DNA of 64,000 nucleotides, from contig NZ_CP024902.1 in assembly GCF_003330765.1 (NCBI RefSeq), positions 1,488,001-1,552,000 on the forward strand, given 5' to 3'. Below are positions 27,011 to 35,746 of the stretch, one piece after another. The DNA comes from Burkholderia pyrrocinia (GTDB lineage: Bacteria > Pseudomonadota > Gammaproteobacteria > Burkholderiales > Burkholderiaceae). The translations under genes were made by a program, and so were the position numbers. The notes beneath the pieces were generated by a model. It saw only the letters and a list, made by a program, of their open reading frames with translations, was not told where the DNA came from and made no database searches. Position 1 is the stretch's first letter, and every line of letters begins with the position of its first letter.

Positions 27011-27934
27011 TCAGGCCACGGGCAGCGCCCACGGCGCGTGCGAGAAGTGTTCGGCGAGGAACTCGAGCAGCACCGTCACGCGTGCGGCGCGCAGCATGCC
27101 GGGCGGCGTGACGAGGTTGACGTTGATGTCGGCGATCTTCCAGTCGCTCATCACTTCCTCGAGCTCGCCGCGCTGCATCTCTTCCCACACCAGGAACTCG
27201 GGTTGCAGCGCGAGGCCGTGGCCGGCGACGAGCGCGGGGACGATCACGTCCGCGTTGTTGGTGCGGATGCGGCCGTGCACGGACACGCCGACCTCCTCGC
27301 CCGATGCCGAGTGACGAAAGCGCCAGTGCTCGGGCGTCGGCAGGTTCGTATAGGCGAGGCACACATGCTGTTCGAGGTCGCGCGGGTGCGTGGGGCGGCC
27401 GCGCCGGTCGAGGTACGCGGGCGCTGCGACAAGCGGCCGGCGCACCGCACAGAGCCGGCGCGAGCGCAGCGACGAATCGCTGAGCTCCGCGATGCGGACC
27501 GCGACGTCGAAGCCGCCGGACACGATGTCGACGATGTGGTCGGTGAGCACGAGGTCGATGTCGACGCGCGGATAGCGCTCGAGAAACGCGGGCAGCACCG
27601 GCGACAGATGGCGCACCCCGAACGACATCGGCGCATTCACGCGCACGAGGCCGTGCGGTTCGAGCGCCTGTGCGGACGCTTCGCTTTCGATCAGTTCCGC
27701 ATCGGCGAGCAGGCGGATCGCGCGGTCGCGCAGCAGTTCGCCGGTCGGCGTGAGCGACAGCTTGCGCGACGTGCGGTACAGCAGCATCGCGCCGAGGCGC
27801 TTTTCGAGGCGTGCGATCGCCTTCGACACGGTCGGCTGGGAAACGCCGAGCAGGTCGGCGGCCTTCGCGAACGAACCGGTCTCCGCGACGCGCGCAAAGA
27901 TGGCCCAGGCTTCGAGATCAGGAAGGTGTTGCAT
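27011..27934 (-). CDS. LysR-family transcriptional regulator
   Basis: A 307-residue LysR-type regulator. The winged-helix DNA-binding domain (residues about 6-65, containing [19 protein letters not shown]) is followed by a periplasmic-binding-like effector domain. It is transcribed away from the xapX-amidohydrolase operon with 122 bp between starts, the classical arrangement for a local activator. An 8-bp inverted repeat in that gap is a candidate operator. The effector is unknown. Confidence 0.92.
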   Translation of the reverse strand: MQHLPDLEAWAIFARVAETGSFAKAADLLGVSQPTVSKAIARLEKRLGAMLLYRTSRKLSLTPTGELLRDRAIRLLADAELIESEASAQALEPHGLVRVNAPMSFGVRHLSPVLPAFLERYPRVDIDLVLTDHIVDIVSGGFDVAVRIAELSDSSLRSRRLCAVRRPLVAAPAYLDRRGRPTHPRDLEQHVCLAYTNLPTPEHWRFRHSASGEEVGVSVHGRIRTNNADVIVPALVAGHGLALQPEFLVWEEMQRGELEEVMSDWKIADINVNLVTPPGMLRAARVTVLLEFLAEHFSHAPWALPVA

Positions 27935-27967
27935 GGTCGGAGCGGGTGGCAGGAAGCGAAACGGATG

Positions 27968-27991
27968 CGGCGGCAGCGGATCGTGCCGCCG
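27968..27991. promoter_or_regulatory. Inverted repeat, candidate LysR operator
   Basis: CGGCGGCA and TGCCGCCG form a perfect 8-bp inverted repeat with an 8-bp spacer, 34 bp upstream of lysR and 66 bp upstream of xapX. Position and symmetry suit a LysR recognition site, though a GC-rich repeat can arise by chance and the T-N11-A core is not clear. Confidence 0.4.
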
Positions 27992-28056
27992 ATGCGACGC
28001 ACCGCAAAGGCGCGCGCGATGCAGGTGATTCTAATCCGGCCGGGAGAAAAATCGTT

Positions 28057-28224
28057 ATGGAATCTTATCTACTTTCGTTGGGCGCCGGCGTGCTGATCGG
28101 CGTCGTATACAGCGTGATCAAGGTGCGCTCGCCGGCACCGCCGCTGATCGCACTGGTCGGCCTGGCCGGCATGCTGATCGGCGCACAGGCCATCGCGCCG
28201 GTCCGTCACTGGCTCGGCTTCTAA
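28057..28224 (+). CDS. XapX domain membrane protein (copy 2)
   Basis: A 55-residue two-helix membrane protein with the XapX core SPAPPLIALVGLAGMLIGAQ. It parallels copy 1 at 25719-25979 along its whole length but lacks that protein's hydrophilic tail. A GGGAGA-like ribosome site lies before the ATG. It is the first gene of the LysR-divergent operon, 20 bp ahead of the amidohydrolase. Function unknown; small size and topology suggest an accessory subunit of a membrane complex. Confidence 0.8.
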   Translation: MESYLLSLGAGVLIGVVYSVIKVRSPAPPLIALVGLAGMLIGAQAIAPVRHWLGF

Positions 28225-28244
28225 CCGCATCGAGGAAAATGTTC

Positions 28245-30134
28245 ATGAGCGCAACCGATATTCAACCCGATCTCGTCCTGCACAACGGGCGCATCACGAC
28301 GCTCGATCGTGCGAACCCCGTCGCGACGGCCGTCGCGATCAAGGATGGCCGCTTCGTTGCGGTCGGCGGCAACGCGGACGTGATGCCGCTCGCGGGCAGC
28401 GCGACGAAGGTCGTCGACCTCGACGGCCGCACCGTGCTGCCGGGCCTGATCGACAACCATACCCACGTGATTCGCGGCGGCCTGAACTACAACATGGAGC
28501 TGCGCTGGGATGGCGTGCCGTCGCTCGCGGTCGCGATGGACATGCTCAGGCGGCAGGTCGCGATCACGCCCGCGCCGCAGTGGGTGCGCGTGGTCGGCGG
28601 CTTCACCGAACACCAGTTCGCCGAGAAGCGCCTGCCGACGATCGAAGAACTCAACGCGGCCGCACCCGATACGCCGGTGTTCATCCTGCACCTGTACGAT
28701 CGCGCGCTGCTGAACGCGGCCGCGTTGCGGGTGGTCGGCTACACGAAGGACACGCCCGAGCCGCCGGGCGGCACGATCCTGCGCGACGCCGCGGGCAATC
28801 CGACCGGGCTGCTGCTCGCGAACCCGAACGCGACGATCCTCTACGCGACGCTCGCGAAGGGGCCGAAGCTACCGTTCGAATACCAGTACAACTCGACGCG
28901 CCACTTCATGCGCGAACTGAACCGTCTCGGCGTGACGGGCGTGATCGATGCGGGCGGCGGTTCGCAGAATTACCCCGACGATTACGAAGTGATCCGCAAG
29001 TTGCACGATGCGGGCGAGATGACGATCCGGATCGCGTACAACCTGTTCACGCAGAAGCCGAACGCCGAGAAGGAAGACTTCGTGAACTGGACCAAGAGCG
29101 TCAAGTATCACGACGGTACCGACTATTTTCGCAACAACGGTGCGGGCGAAATGCTGGTGTTCTCGGCGGCCGATTTCGAGGACTTCCGCGTCGCGCGCCC
29201 GGATTTGCCGGCGCAGATGGAAGACGATCTCGAAGGCGTCGTGCGCGTACTCGCGCAGAACCGCTGGCCGTGGCGCATGCATGCGACCTACGACGAAACC
29301 ATCAGCCGCGCGCTCGACGTGTTCGAAAAGGTCAACAAGGACATCCCGCTTGCCGGCCTGAACTGGTTCTTCGATCACGCGGAAACCGTTACCGAAAAAT
29401 CGATGGATCGTATTGCGGCGCTGGGCGGCGGCATCGCGGTGCAGCATCGGATGGCGTACCAGGGCGAGTATTTTGTCGAGCGCTATGGCGCGCAGGCGGC
29501 CGAGGCGACGCCGCCCGTTGCGAAGATGCTTTCGAAGGGCATCAAGGTCTCGGCCGGCACCGACGCGACGCGCGTCGCGTCGTACAACCCGTGGGTGTCG
29601 CTCGCGTGGCTCGTGACGGGCAAGACGGTCGGCGGGCTGCGGATGTATCCGCAGCGCAACCTGCTCGATCGCGAGACCGCGCTGCGCATGTGGACCGAAT
29701 ACGTGACGTGGTTCTCGAACGAGGAAGGAAAGAAAGGGCGTGTAGCGGTCGGGCAGCTCGCCGACCTGGTGGTCCCGGATCGCGATTTCTTCACATGCGC
29801 GGAGGATGATATTGCCGCGACGACCGCGTTGCTGACGGTGGTCGGCGGAAAGATCGTATGGGGCGCAGGGCCGTTCGCGTCGCACGATGCGCCGATTCCG
29901 CCCGCGATGCCGGACTGGTCGCCGGTGCGCGAGTACGGCGGCTACGGCGGCTGGGGTGCGACGCAGCGCAACGGCGCGCCGCTGCAGCGTGCGGCAGCCG
30001 CCGCGATGTGCGGCTGCGCGAGCGCGTGCAACGTGCATGCGCACGCGCATGCGAGCGCGTGGGGGAGCACGTTGCCGACGTCGGACGCGAAGGGTTTCTG
30101 GGGCGCGTTCGGCTGTTCGTGCTGGGCGATCTGA
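28245..30134 (+). CDS. YtcJ-type metal-dependent amidohydrolase with Cys/His-rich tail
   Basis: A 629-residue amidohydrolase-superfamily protein of the YtcJ group. The metal-binding HxH is at the end of the first strand (GLIDNHTHVIRGG), and the C-terminal composite domain returns after the barrel. The start at 28245 is preferred over 28239 because the GAGGA sequence at 28232-28236 is then 8 bp away. The last 45 residues are odd: a tail with CGCASAC, the run HAHAHA and a final GCSCWAI, rich in possible metal ligands. Substrate unknown. Downstream genes begin within a few bases, so it is the first enzyme of the operon. Confidence 0.85.
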   Translation: MSATDIQPDLVLHNGRITTLDRANPVATAVAIKDGRFVAVGGNADVMPLAGSATKVVDLDGRTVLPGLIDNHTHVIRGGLNYNMELRWDGVPSLAVAMDMLRRQVAITPAPQWVRVVGGFTEHQFAEKRLPTIEELNAAAPDTPVFILHLYDRALLNAAALRVVGYTKDTPEPPGGTILRDAAGNPTGLLLANPNATILYATLAKGPKLPFEYQYNSTRHFMRELNRLGVTGVIDAGGGSQNYPDDYEVIRKLHDAGEMTIRIAYNLFTQKPNAEKEDFVNWTKSVKYHDGTDYFRNNGAGEMLVFSAADFEDFRVARPDLPAQMEDDLEGVVRVLAQNRWPWRMHATYDETISRALDVFEKVNKDIPLAGLNWFFDHAETVTEKSMDRIAALGGGIAVQHRMAYQGEYFVERYGAQAAEATPPVAKMLSKGIKVSAGTDATRVASYNPWVSLAWLVTGKTVGGLRMYPQRNLLDRETALRMWTEYVTWFSNEEGKKGRVAVGQLADLVVPDRDFFTCAEDDIAATTALLTVVGGKIVWGAGPFASHDAPIPPAMPDWSPVREYGGYGGWGATQRNGAPLQRAAAAAMCGCASACNVHAHAHASAWGSTLPTSDAKGFWGAFGCSCWAI

Positions 30135-30135
30135 C

Positions 30136-30591
30136 ATGGCGGCTTCGAACAGCCCCGGCGGCTTCGGCAACCCGGCCTGGGTCCGCGCGCTGCTGGCGCA
30201 GCCGTGGGCCCTGCCGCTCGTGCGTCTGGCGCTGGTGTCCGCCTACCTGATCGGCGGTGTCGCGAAGGCGCTGGACTTCGGCGGCGCGGTCGCGGAGCAG
30301 GCGCATTTCGGCCTGCATCCGGCCGCGCTCTGGGCGGCGCTGGCGATCGCGGTCGAGATCGCCGGCTCGCTGTGCGTAGTGTTTAACCGCTTCACGTGGC
30401 TCGGCGCCGGCAGCCTCGGCATGCTGACGCTCGTCGCGATGGCGGTGGCGAACGATTTCTGGAACCAGACCGGCACCGAACACTTCATGGCGCTCAACAG
30501 CTTCTTCGAGCATCTCGGGCTGATCGCCGCACTCGTGCTCGCGACCGTGCTCGCCGATGCGAGGCGCGCGAACGGCGACGGTCGCGCGTGA
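30136..30591 (+). CDS. DoxX-family membrane protein
   Basis: A 151-residue, four-helix membrane protein of the DoxX family (LVRLALVSAYLIGGVAKALDF near the N-terminus and conserved FFEHLGLIAALV near the end). DoxX proteins are associated with redox chemistry and oxidative stress, but their biochemistry is poorly defined. The ATG follows the amidohydrolase stop by one base, implying coupled translation. Confidence 0.82.
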   Translation: MAASNSPGGFGNPAWVRALLAQPWALPLVRLALVSAYLIGGVAKALDFGGAVAEQAHFGLHPAALWAALAIAVEIAGSLCVVFNRFTWLGAGSLGMLTLVAMAVANDFWNQTGTEHFMALNSFFEHLGLIAALVLATVLADARRANGDGRA

Positions 30592-30676
30592 GCGGCCGGC
30601 ATCCGGCCGGCCGGGCGGGCCGGCCATCTCGACCCATCGAGCCATACATACGACGAAACAACCAGGAAATCCTGTG

Positions 30677-31591
30677 ATGAAAACACTTCGCTCTGCCTTG
30701 CTTGCCTTTACGGTTGCATGCGGCCTCGTCGCGGCGCCGGCCGCATTCGCGAAACCGCCGGTGCCGCCCGCGGCCACCCCGACGCTGGCCGTCGGGCCGC
30801 AATACGACACGACGCACGTGTACGTCGCGCCCGAGGATTTCGACCGCTTCACCGACAGCTTCGTCGCGACGTTCGGCGGCAGCAAGTCGAAGCAGGGCGT
30901 GTTCCAGGTCACGCCGACGCCGAGCCAGACGATGTCGCAGCTCGTCTTCACGCCGTCGGGCACGATCTCCGTGTTCGGCTTCAAGACGCCGGTCCCCTGG
31001 CCGTTCGGGGCTGAGCGCACGGGCTATCTGGTCGCCGACATGGACGCGGCGGTGAAGGTGGCGCGCGAGCATGGCGCGGACGTGATCGTCGACACGTTTC
31101 CCGATCCGATCGGCCGAGACGTGGTGATCGCCTGGACGGGCGGACTGAAGATGCAGCTCTACTGGCACACCCAGGCGCCGCACTATGACGCGTTGCAGAC
31201 GGTCCCCGAGAACCGCGTGTACGTGTCGCCGCAAAGCGTGCGCAAGTTCGTTCACGATTTCGTCAGGTTCTCGAACGGCAAGGTGGTGTCCGACAACCTC
31301 AAGGCACCCGGCATCGAAATCGGCCGGCCGAACGACACCTATCGCCGCATCCGCATCGAGTCGGGCTTCGGCAAGATGACCGTGCTCGTGACGGACGGCC
31401 ATCTGCCTTATCCGTTCGGGCGCGAAACGACCGGCTACGAGGTGCAGAATCTCGACGCAACGCTGGAGAAGGCAAAGGCCGCGGGTGTGACCGTGCTCGT
31501 GCCGCCGTTCGCATCGGGCGGCCGCAACGCGGCGCTCGTGCAGTTCCCGGGCGGCTACGTTGCCGAGATCCACGCGAGCGCGGCACGATGA
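30677..31591 (+). CDS. Exported VOC (glyoxalase-fold) protein
   Basis: A 304-residue protein with a clear signal peptide (residues 1-25, cleavage near AFA-KP) and two vicinal-oxygen-chelate modules (about residues 38-165 and 170-300). VOC enzymes in the cytoplasm are usually lyases or dioxygenases; an exported double-module version is unusual. It overlaps the following DUF1275 gene by four bases (ATGA at 31588). Metal ligands cannot be assigned confidently by eye. Confidence 0.8.
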   Translation: MKTLRSALLAFTVACGLVAAPAAFAKPPVPPAATPTLAVGPQYDTTHVYVAPEDFDRFTDSFVATFGGSKSKQGVFQVTPTPSQTMSQLVFTPSGTISVFGFKTPVPWPFGAERTGYLVADMDAAVKVAREHGADVIVDTFPDPIGRDVVIAWTGGLKMQLYWHTQAPHYDALQTVPENRVYVSPQSVRKFVHDFVRFSNGKVVSDNLKAPGIEIGRPNDTYRRIRIESGFGKMTVLVTDGHLPYPFGRETTGYEVQNLDATLEKAKAAGVTVLVPPFASGGRNAALVQFPGGYVAEIHASAAR

Positions 31592-32283
31592 AGCACGAGG
31601 ATACGATCCTGGCCGGCGTCGCAGGCTTCGTCGACACGCTGAGCTTCGTCGCGCTGTTCGGGCTGTTCACCGCGCACGTGACCGGCAACTTCGTGCTGAT
31701 CGGCGCGGGCATCGCGGGCTTCGGCCAGGGTGTCGTGCTCAAGCTCAGCGTGTTTCCCGCGTTCGTGTGCGGCGTCATCGCGAGCAGCCTGATCGCGCGG
31801 TCGCTGTCCGCGCGGCCCGCGTGGCAGGGCGCACGCGCGCTGCACGCGGTACAGGCCGTGCTGCTGCTCGGCTTCTGCGCGGCCGGCGTGTGGGCGACGC
31901 CCGTTACGCAGCCCGACAGCCTGCCGGCACTCGTGGCCGGCATCGTCGGCACGTTCGCGATGGGCATACAGAATGCGCATCCGCGCGTGATCCCGCGTGC
32001 AGGCGTGCCGAACACGGTGATGACCGGTAACGTGACGCAGGCGATCCTCGACGTCGTCGACATGCTGTCTGCCGGCACGGCCGACAGTGCGCGCGCGGTG
32101 GCACGCGCGCGCTTCGCGAAGATGCTGCCGGCGATTGTCGCGTTCGCGTTCGGTGCAGCATGCGGGGCGCTCGGGTTCCGCTACGGCGGGTTCTGGGTGC
32201 TGCTCGCACCGGCGTGCGCGCTCGCGGCGCTGGCGGCATGCGCGGGATTGTCCGGGCGCGCCGTCACGCAGGAGTCCGCATGA
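31588..32283 (+). CDS. DUF1275 (YoaK-type) membrane protein
   Basis: A 231-residue membrane protein of the DUF1275 family, with about six hydrophobic segments and the family N-terminus AGVAGFVDTLSFVALFGLFTAHVTGNFV. Members look transporter-like, but no substrate is established. It is tightly coupled on both sides by ATGA overlaps (31588-31591 and 32280-32283). Its place between an exported VOC protein and an outer-membrane porin suggests a transport role in the pathway. Confidence 0.85.
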   Translation: MKHEDTILAGVAGFVDTLSFVALFGLFTAHVTGNFVLIGAGIAGFGQGVVLKLSVFPAFVCGVIASSLIARSLSARPAWQGARALHAVQAVLLLGFCAAGVWATPVTQPDSLPALVAGIVGTFAMGIQNAHPRVIPRAGVPNTVMTGNVTQAILDVVDMLSAGTADSARAVARARFAKMLPAIVAFAFGAACGALGFRYGGFWVLLAPACALAALAACAGLSGRAVTQESA

Positions 32284-33839
32284 TCGCCCGGCATGGGACG
32301 GCGCTGCGCGGCCGCGTGCGGCGAGCGGGCCGGATCGACGCATGCGGCCGGGCGCGGATCGCCGCCATCGGCGCGCAAGGCGTTGCGGCAATACAAGGCA
32401 GCCGCGTCGATCGGGCCGCCCGCGTCGCGGTCATGGCCGGACTACTGCTCGCGGGCAACGACGCGGCGTTCGCGAGCACCGCGACGGCACCGCCGGCCGC
32501 CGACAGCGCGCCCGCATCGACGTGCACGGCCAAGCGGCCGACCGTGCTGTTCAACCGCTGGCAGGAAGACTGGTCGGTGCTCGCGAATCCGTGCGTGCCG
32601 CGCGCGCCGCTCGACGGGCTGAAATACATCCCGCTCGGCAACGATCCGGCATCCTATCTGTCGCTCGGCGTAAACCTGCGCGAGCGCCTGGAGACCAACG
32701 ACGCGCCGCTGTTCGGCATCGGCTCCGCGCAATCGGATACGTACCTGATCCAGCGCGTCGAGGTGCATGCCGATGCGCATCTCGGCCAGCACTGGCAGTT
32801 CTTCGTGCAGTTGCAGGACGACCGCGCGTTCGGCAAGAACACGATCTCGCCGGTCGACAGGAACCCGCTCGATCTCGAACAGGCATTTGCGACCTACACA
32901 GGTGCGCTCGGCGGCGGCACCTTCAAGTTCCGCGTCGGCCGGCAGGAGATGGCGTTCGACCTGCAGCGCTTCATCGCCGCGCGCGACGGCCCGAACGTGC
33001 GGCAGGCGTTCGATGCGGTGTGGGCCGACTACGAGTACGGGAAGTGGCGCTTCATCGGGTATGCGACGCAGCCTGTGCAGAACCGCACCGTGTCCGCGTT
33101 CGACGACGTATCGAACCGCGACCTCACGTTCAGCGGCGTGCGCTTCGAGCGGCAGTCGGTCGGGCCTGGCGACCTGTCGGGCTACTGGTCGCGTTACAAC
33201 CGCAGCAACGCGCGCTTTCTCGATGCGAGCGGCGCCGAGCGTCGCGACGTATGGGACTTGCGCTACACGGGCACGCAGGGCCGCTTCGACTGGGATCTCG
33301 AAACGATGCTGCAGACGGGGACGGTCGGCAGCAGCACGATCCGCGCGTGGGCGGTCGGCTCGATCGCCGGCTACCGGCTCGACGCGCCGTGGTCGCCGCG
33401 CGTCGCGCTGCAGGTCGACGCGGCGTCGGGCGACCGGCATCCGCACGACGGTCGCGTCGGCACCTTCAATCCGCTGTTTCCGAACGGCTATTACTTCACG
33501 CTCGCGGGCTTTACCGGCTACTCGAACCTGATCCACGTGAAGCCGTCGGTGACGCTGAAGCCGTCGCCGAACCTGTCGCTGCTGGGCGCGCTCGGTTTCC
33601 AGTGGCGCGAGACGACCGGCGACGCGGTTTATCAGCAGGGCAACGCCGTGGTGCCGGGCACGGCCGGCAAGGGCGGGTTGTGGACGGGGATGTACGTGCA
33701 GCTGCGTGCGGACTGGACGATCGCCGCGAACCTGATCGGCGCGGTCGAGGCCGTGCATTTCCAGGTCGGCGACGCGATCCGGCAGGCGGGCGGGCACAAC
33801 GCCGACTATGTCGGCGTCGAGCTGAAGTACGGGTGGTGA
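32280..33839 (+). CDS. AlgE-like outer-membrane porin (alginate export family)
   Basis: A 519-residue predicted outer-membrane beta-barrel of the alginate-export family (PF13372-like). A long basic N-terminus precedes a short hydrophobic signal (around residue 50-65, AGLLLAGNDAAFAS), so the true start may lie inside (ATG at 32433). The barrel body shows alternating aromatic strands and ends in a terminal aromatic residue, typical for BAM-dependent insertion. No alginate genes are nearby, so it more likely takes up a small substrate for the operon's enzymes. Confidence 0.82.
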   Translation: MIARHGTALRGRVRRAGRIDACGRARIAAIGAQGVAAIQGSRVDRAARVAVMAGLLLAGNDAAFASTATAPPAADSAPASTCTAKRPTVLFNRWQEDWSVLANPCVPRAPLDGLKYIPLGNDPASYLSLGVNLRERLETNDAPLFGIGSAQSDTYLIQRVEVHADAHLGQHWQFFVQLQDDRAFGKNTISPVDRNPLDLEQAFATYTGALGGGTFKFRVGRQEMAFDLQRFIAARDGPNVRQAFDAVWADYEYGKWRFIGYATQPVQNRTVSAFDDVSNRDLTFSGVRFERQSVGPGDLSGYWSRYNRSNARFLDASGAERRDVWDLRYTGTQGRFDWDLETMLQTGTVGSSTIRAWAVGSIAGYRLDAPWSPRVALQVDAASGDRHPHDGRVGTFNPLFPNGYYFTLAGFTGYSNLIHVKPSVTLKPSPNLSLLGALGFQWRETTGDAVYQQGNAVVPGTAGKGGLWTGMYVQLRADWTIAANLIGAVEAVHFQVGDAIRQAGGHNADYVGVELKYGW

Positions 33840-33864
33840 CGGGCGGTGCGAACGCGTGCTGAAT

Positions 33865-33894
33865 GACAAAGGGCGGCCTGGGCCGCCCTTTGTC
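33865..33894. terminator. Terminator hairpin after the porin gene
   Basis: GACAAAGGGCGGCC, a two-base centre TG and its exact complement form a 14-bp palindromic stem 25 bp after the porin stop. On the plus strand the right arm ends in CCTTTGTC. It closes the 28057-33839 operon and also faces the convergent phosphatase gene. Confidence 0.75.
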
Positions 33895-33908
33895 GTGTGC
33901 TCGTGTGC

Positions 33909-33927
33909 GGCCGGCATGGCGCCGGCC
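33909..33927. terminator. Second GC-rich hairpin between convergent genes
   Basis: A perfect 7-bp stem (GGCCGGC/GCCGGCC) with the loop ATGGC lies 10 bp beyond the phosphatase stop. The loop and stem size are identical in form to the hairpin at 70-88. It probably ends the minus-strand phosphatase transcript. Confidence 0.45.
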
Positions 33928-33936
33928 GGTTTGCCG

Positions 33937-35523
33937 TTACAGGTTCGGCGACAGCGCGAGCGCGTTCGTCAGGTCGCCCATCGGCTGCGCGCCGTTGGCC
34001 TTCAGCGCGTCGTCGCGCTGTTGCAGGCCCGTGAGGCGCGGCAGCGAGAAGCGGCGCGTGATGAAGCGCAGGATCGACGCCGTGTCGTACTGCGTGTGAT
34101 CGACGAAACCCTTCTTCGAGTACGGCGACACGATGAGTGCCGGAATGCGCGTACCGGGGCCCCAGCGATCGCCCTTCGGCGGCGACACATGATCCCAGAA
34201 GCCGCCGTTCTCGTCGTACGTGACGACGACGACCATGTTCTTCCACTGCGGGCTGGCCTGCAGGTGCGCGATCAGGTTCGCGATGTGCTGGTCGCCGCTC
34301 GCGACGTCCGTGTAGCCCGGGTGTTCGTTCAGGTTGCCCTGCGGCTTGTAGAACGCGACCTGCGGCAGCGTGCCCGCGTCGATCGCCTGGATGAACGCGC
34401 TGCCGTCGGTGCCGCCGTCGAGCAAGTGCTGCGCGCGGCTCGTGCTGCCCGGTGCCTGGTTCGCGTAGTAGTTGAACGGCTGGTGGTGCGGCTGGAAGTT
34501 CGGCGCCGTCATGTTCGGGCCGTAGATCACGTTTGCCGTGCCGCTCTGCGCAGCCTGCAGCGCCTGGTTCCACGCACCGCCGTACCATGCCCACGACACG
34601 CCCGCGTTGGTCAGCAGGTCGCCGATGTTCTGCTGCGTTTGCGGCGGCAGCGTCGACGCGGCGGACGGATCGGCGAGGTTCGGGTCGCCGCCCGACGCGG
34701 CCTTGTTGCCGCTCGGCTGGTACGGCGGCTGCATCGTGTTGATCGCGTAGAAGTCCGGCGTCAGGTTGCCCGAGTTCACGAACTTCGGAATCCCGTCGAG
34801 CGCGGAAGCCGGCGAGTTGCTCGCGAGCTGCAGCGACTTGCCGTCGGCACCGACGGCCGAGATCGAGCCGGCGGCCGGGCTCTTGTCCGCGTTCGCGTAG
34901 AACGGCGCGCACGCGCAGATCAGGTACTGGTGGTTCAGGAACGAGCCGCCGAATGCACCCATGAAGAAGTTGTCGGCCAGCGTGTACTGCTGCGCGATCT
35001 TCCACAGCGGCAGCTTCGTCGCGTCGGGCGTGTAGTGGCCCATCACGAGGCCGCCCGAATCGGCCCATGCGGCGAACATGTCGTTCTTGCCGCCGTTGAT
35101 CTGCATCTGGTTTTCGTAGAAGCGGTGATACAGGTCGCGCGTCGTCACGCTCATCGGCGTGTTGAAGCCGCTCGGGTCGTCGATCGCGAACGGCGCGTTC
35201 GGCAGGTTGGCCGTCATCGCCTCGGTCACGGCCGGCGTGACGCCCTTCGCCGTCAGGCCGCCCCAGACCTTCGGCAGCGTCGCGAGCGGCTGGCCGTTGC
35301 GGTCCTTCTGCTGCGCGCTTGCCGCGGTCACGTTCTGCAGGCCGTTCGCGCCCGGGAAGTTGCCGTACAGGTTGTCGAAGCTGCGGTTTTCCGCGTAGAT
35401 CACGACGACGTTCTTCACCGTCGACAGGCCCTGCTGCTGCACGTCGTCGCCGCCGCAGGCGGTGAGGGCGGCGGCCGCGGCAACGGCGATCGGCGTAAAG
35501 CGAATCCAGGCGTGGTTTTTCAT
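33937..35523 (-). CDS. Lipoprotein acid phosphatase / phosphoesterase (AcpA type)
   Basis: A 528-residue exported phosphoesterase of the PF04185 family, AcpA/phospholipase C-like. A lipoprotein signal (residues 1-23, lipobox LTAC) anchors it in the envelope. Metal-site segments are visible: the N-terminal YAENRSFDNLYGNFPG and the C-terminal DENGGFWDHVSPP. Such enzymes release phosphate from varied phosphomonoesters; phospholipase C activity cannot be excluded. It is divergent from a di-haem peroxidase, and the region between them contains phased CTGTCAT-like repeats, so control by PhoB is likely. Confidence 0.9.
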   Translation of the reverse strand: MKNHAWIRFTPIAVAAAAALTACGGDDVQQQGLSTVKNVVVIYAENRSFDNLYGNFPGANGLQNVTAASAQQKDRNGQPLATLPKVWGGLTAKGVTPAVTEAMTANLPNAPFAIDDPSGFNTPMSVTTRDLYHRFYENQMQINGGKNDMFAAWADSGGLVMGHYTPDATKLPLWKIAQQYTLADNFFMGAFGGSFLNHQYLICACAPFYANADKSPAAGSISAVGADGKSLQLASNSPASALDGIPKFVNSGNLTPDFYAINTMQPPYQPSGNKAASGGDPNLADPSAASTLPPQTQQNIGDLLTNAGVSWAWYGGAWNQALQAAQSGTANVIYGPNMTAPNFQPHHQPFNYYANQAPGSTSRAQHLLDGGTDGSAFIQAIDAGTLPQVAFYKPQGNLNEHPGYTDVASGDQHIANLIAHLQASPQWKNMVVVVTYDENGGFWDHVSPPKGDRWGPGTRIPALIVSPYSKKGFVDHTQYDTASILRFITRRFSLPRLTGLQQRDDALKANGAQPMGDLTNALALSPNL

Positions 35524-35667
35524 GCGTTGTACTCTCTATCTCTCTTGTCGCGTGGGGAACCGGAGCATCCGTGCGCCGCCGGCTCTCGGAGGTGACCGTG
35601 GCATGTCCGGCTGTAAGCATTTTGAGGGCGCGATTTGACAGCCGGGTGTAGGCGTCCTTTCGATTGC

Positions 35668-35711
35668 CTGTCGGTTGGTCGTCATGGAACGGTCATGCGG
35701 CTGACATAAAC
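35668..35711 (+). promoter_or_regulatory. Candidate tandem Pho box (four 11-bp-phased half-sites)
   Basis: Four 7-bp elements start exactly 11 bp apart: CTGTCGG (35668), TCGTCAT (35679), CGGTCAT (35690) and CTGACAT (35701). They match the PhoB half-site CTGTCAT at 5, 5, 6 and 6 of 7 bases, with 4-bp spacers as in known Pho boxes. Elements two and three end 10 bp before TAAACT (35707-35712), a possible -10 for the peroxidase gene at 35747. The phosphatase start is 145 bp away on the other side. Confidence 0.6.
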
Positions 35712-35746
35712 TCCGGCCGCTCCTGAACCCACTTTCCGACGAATCG

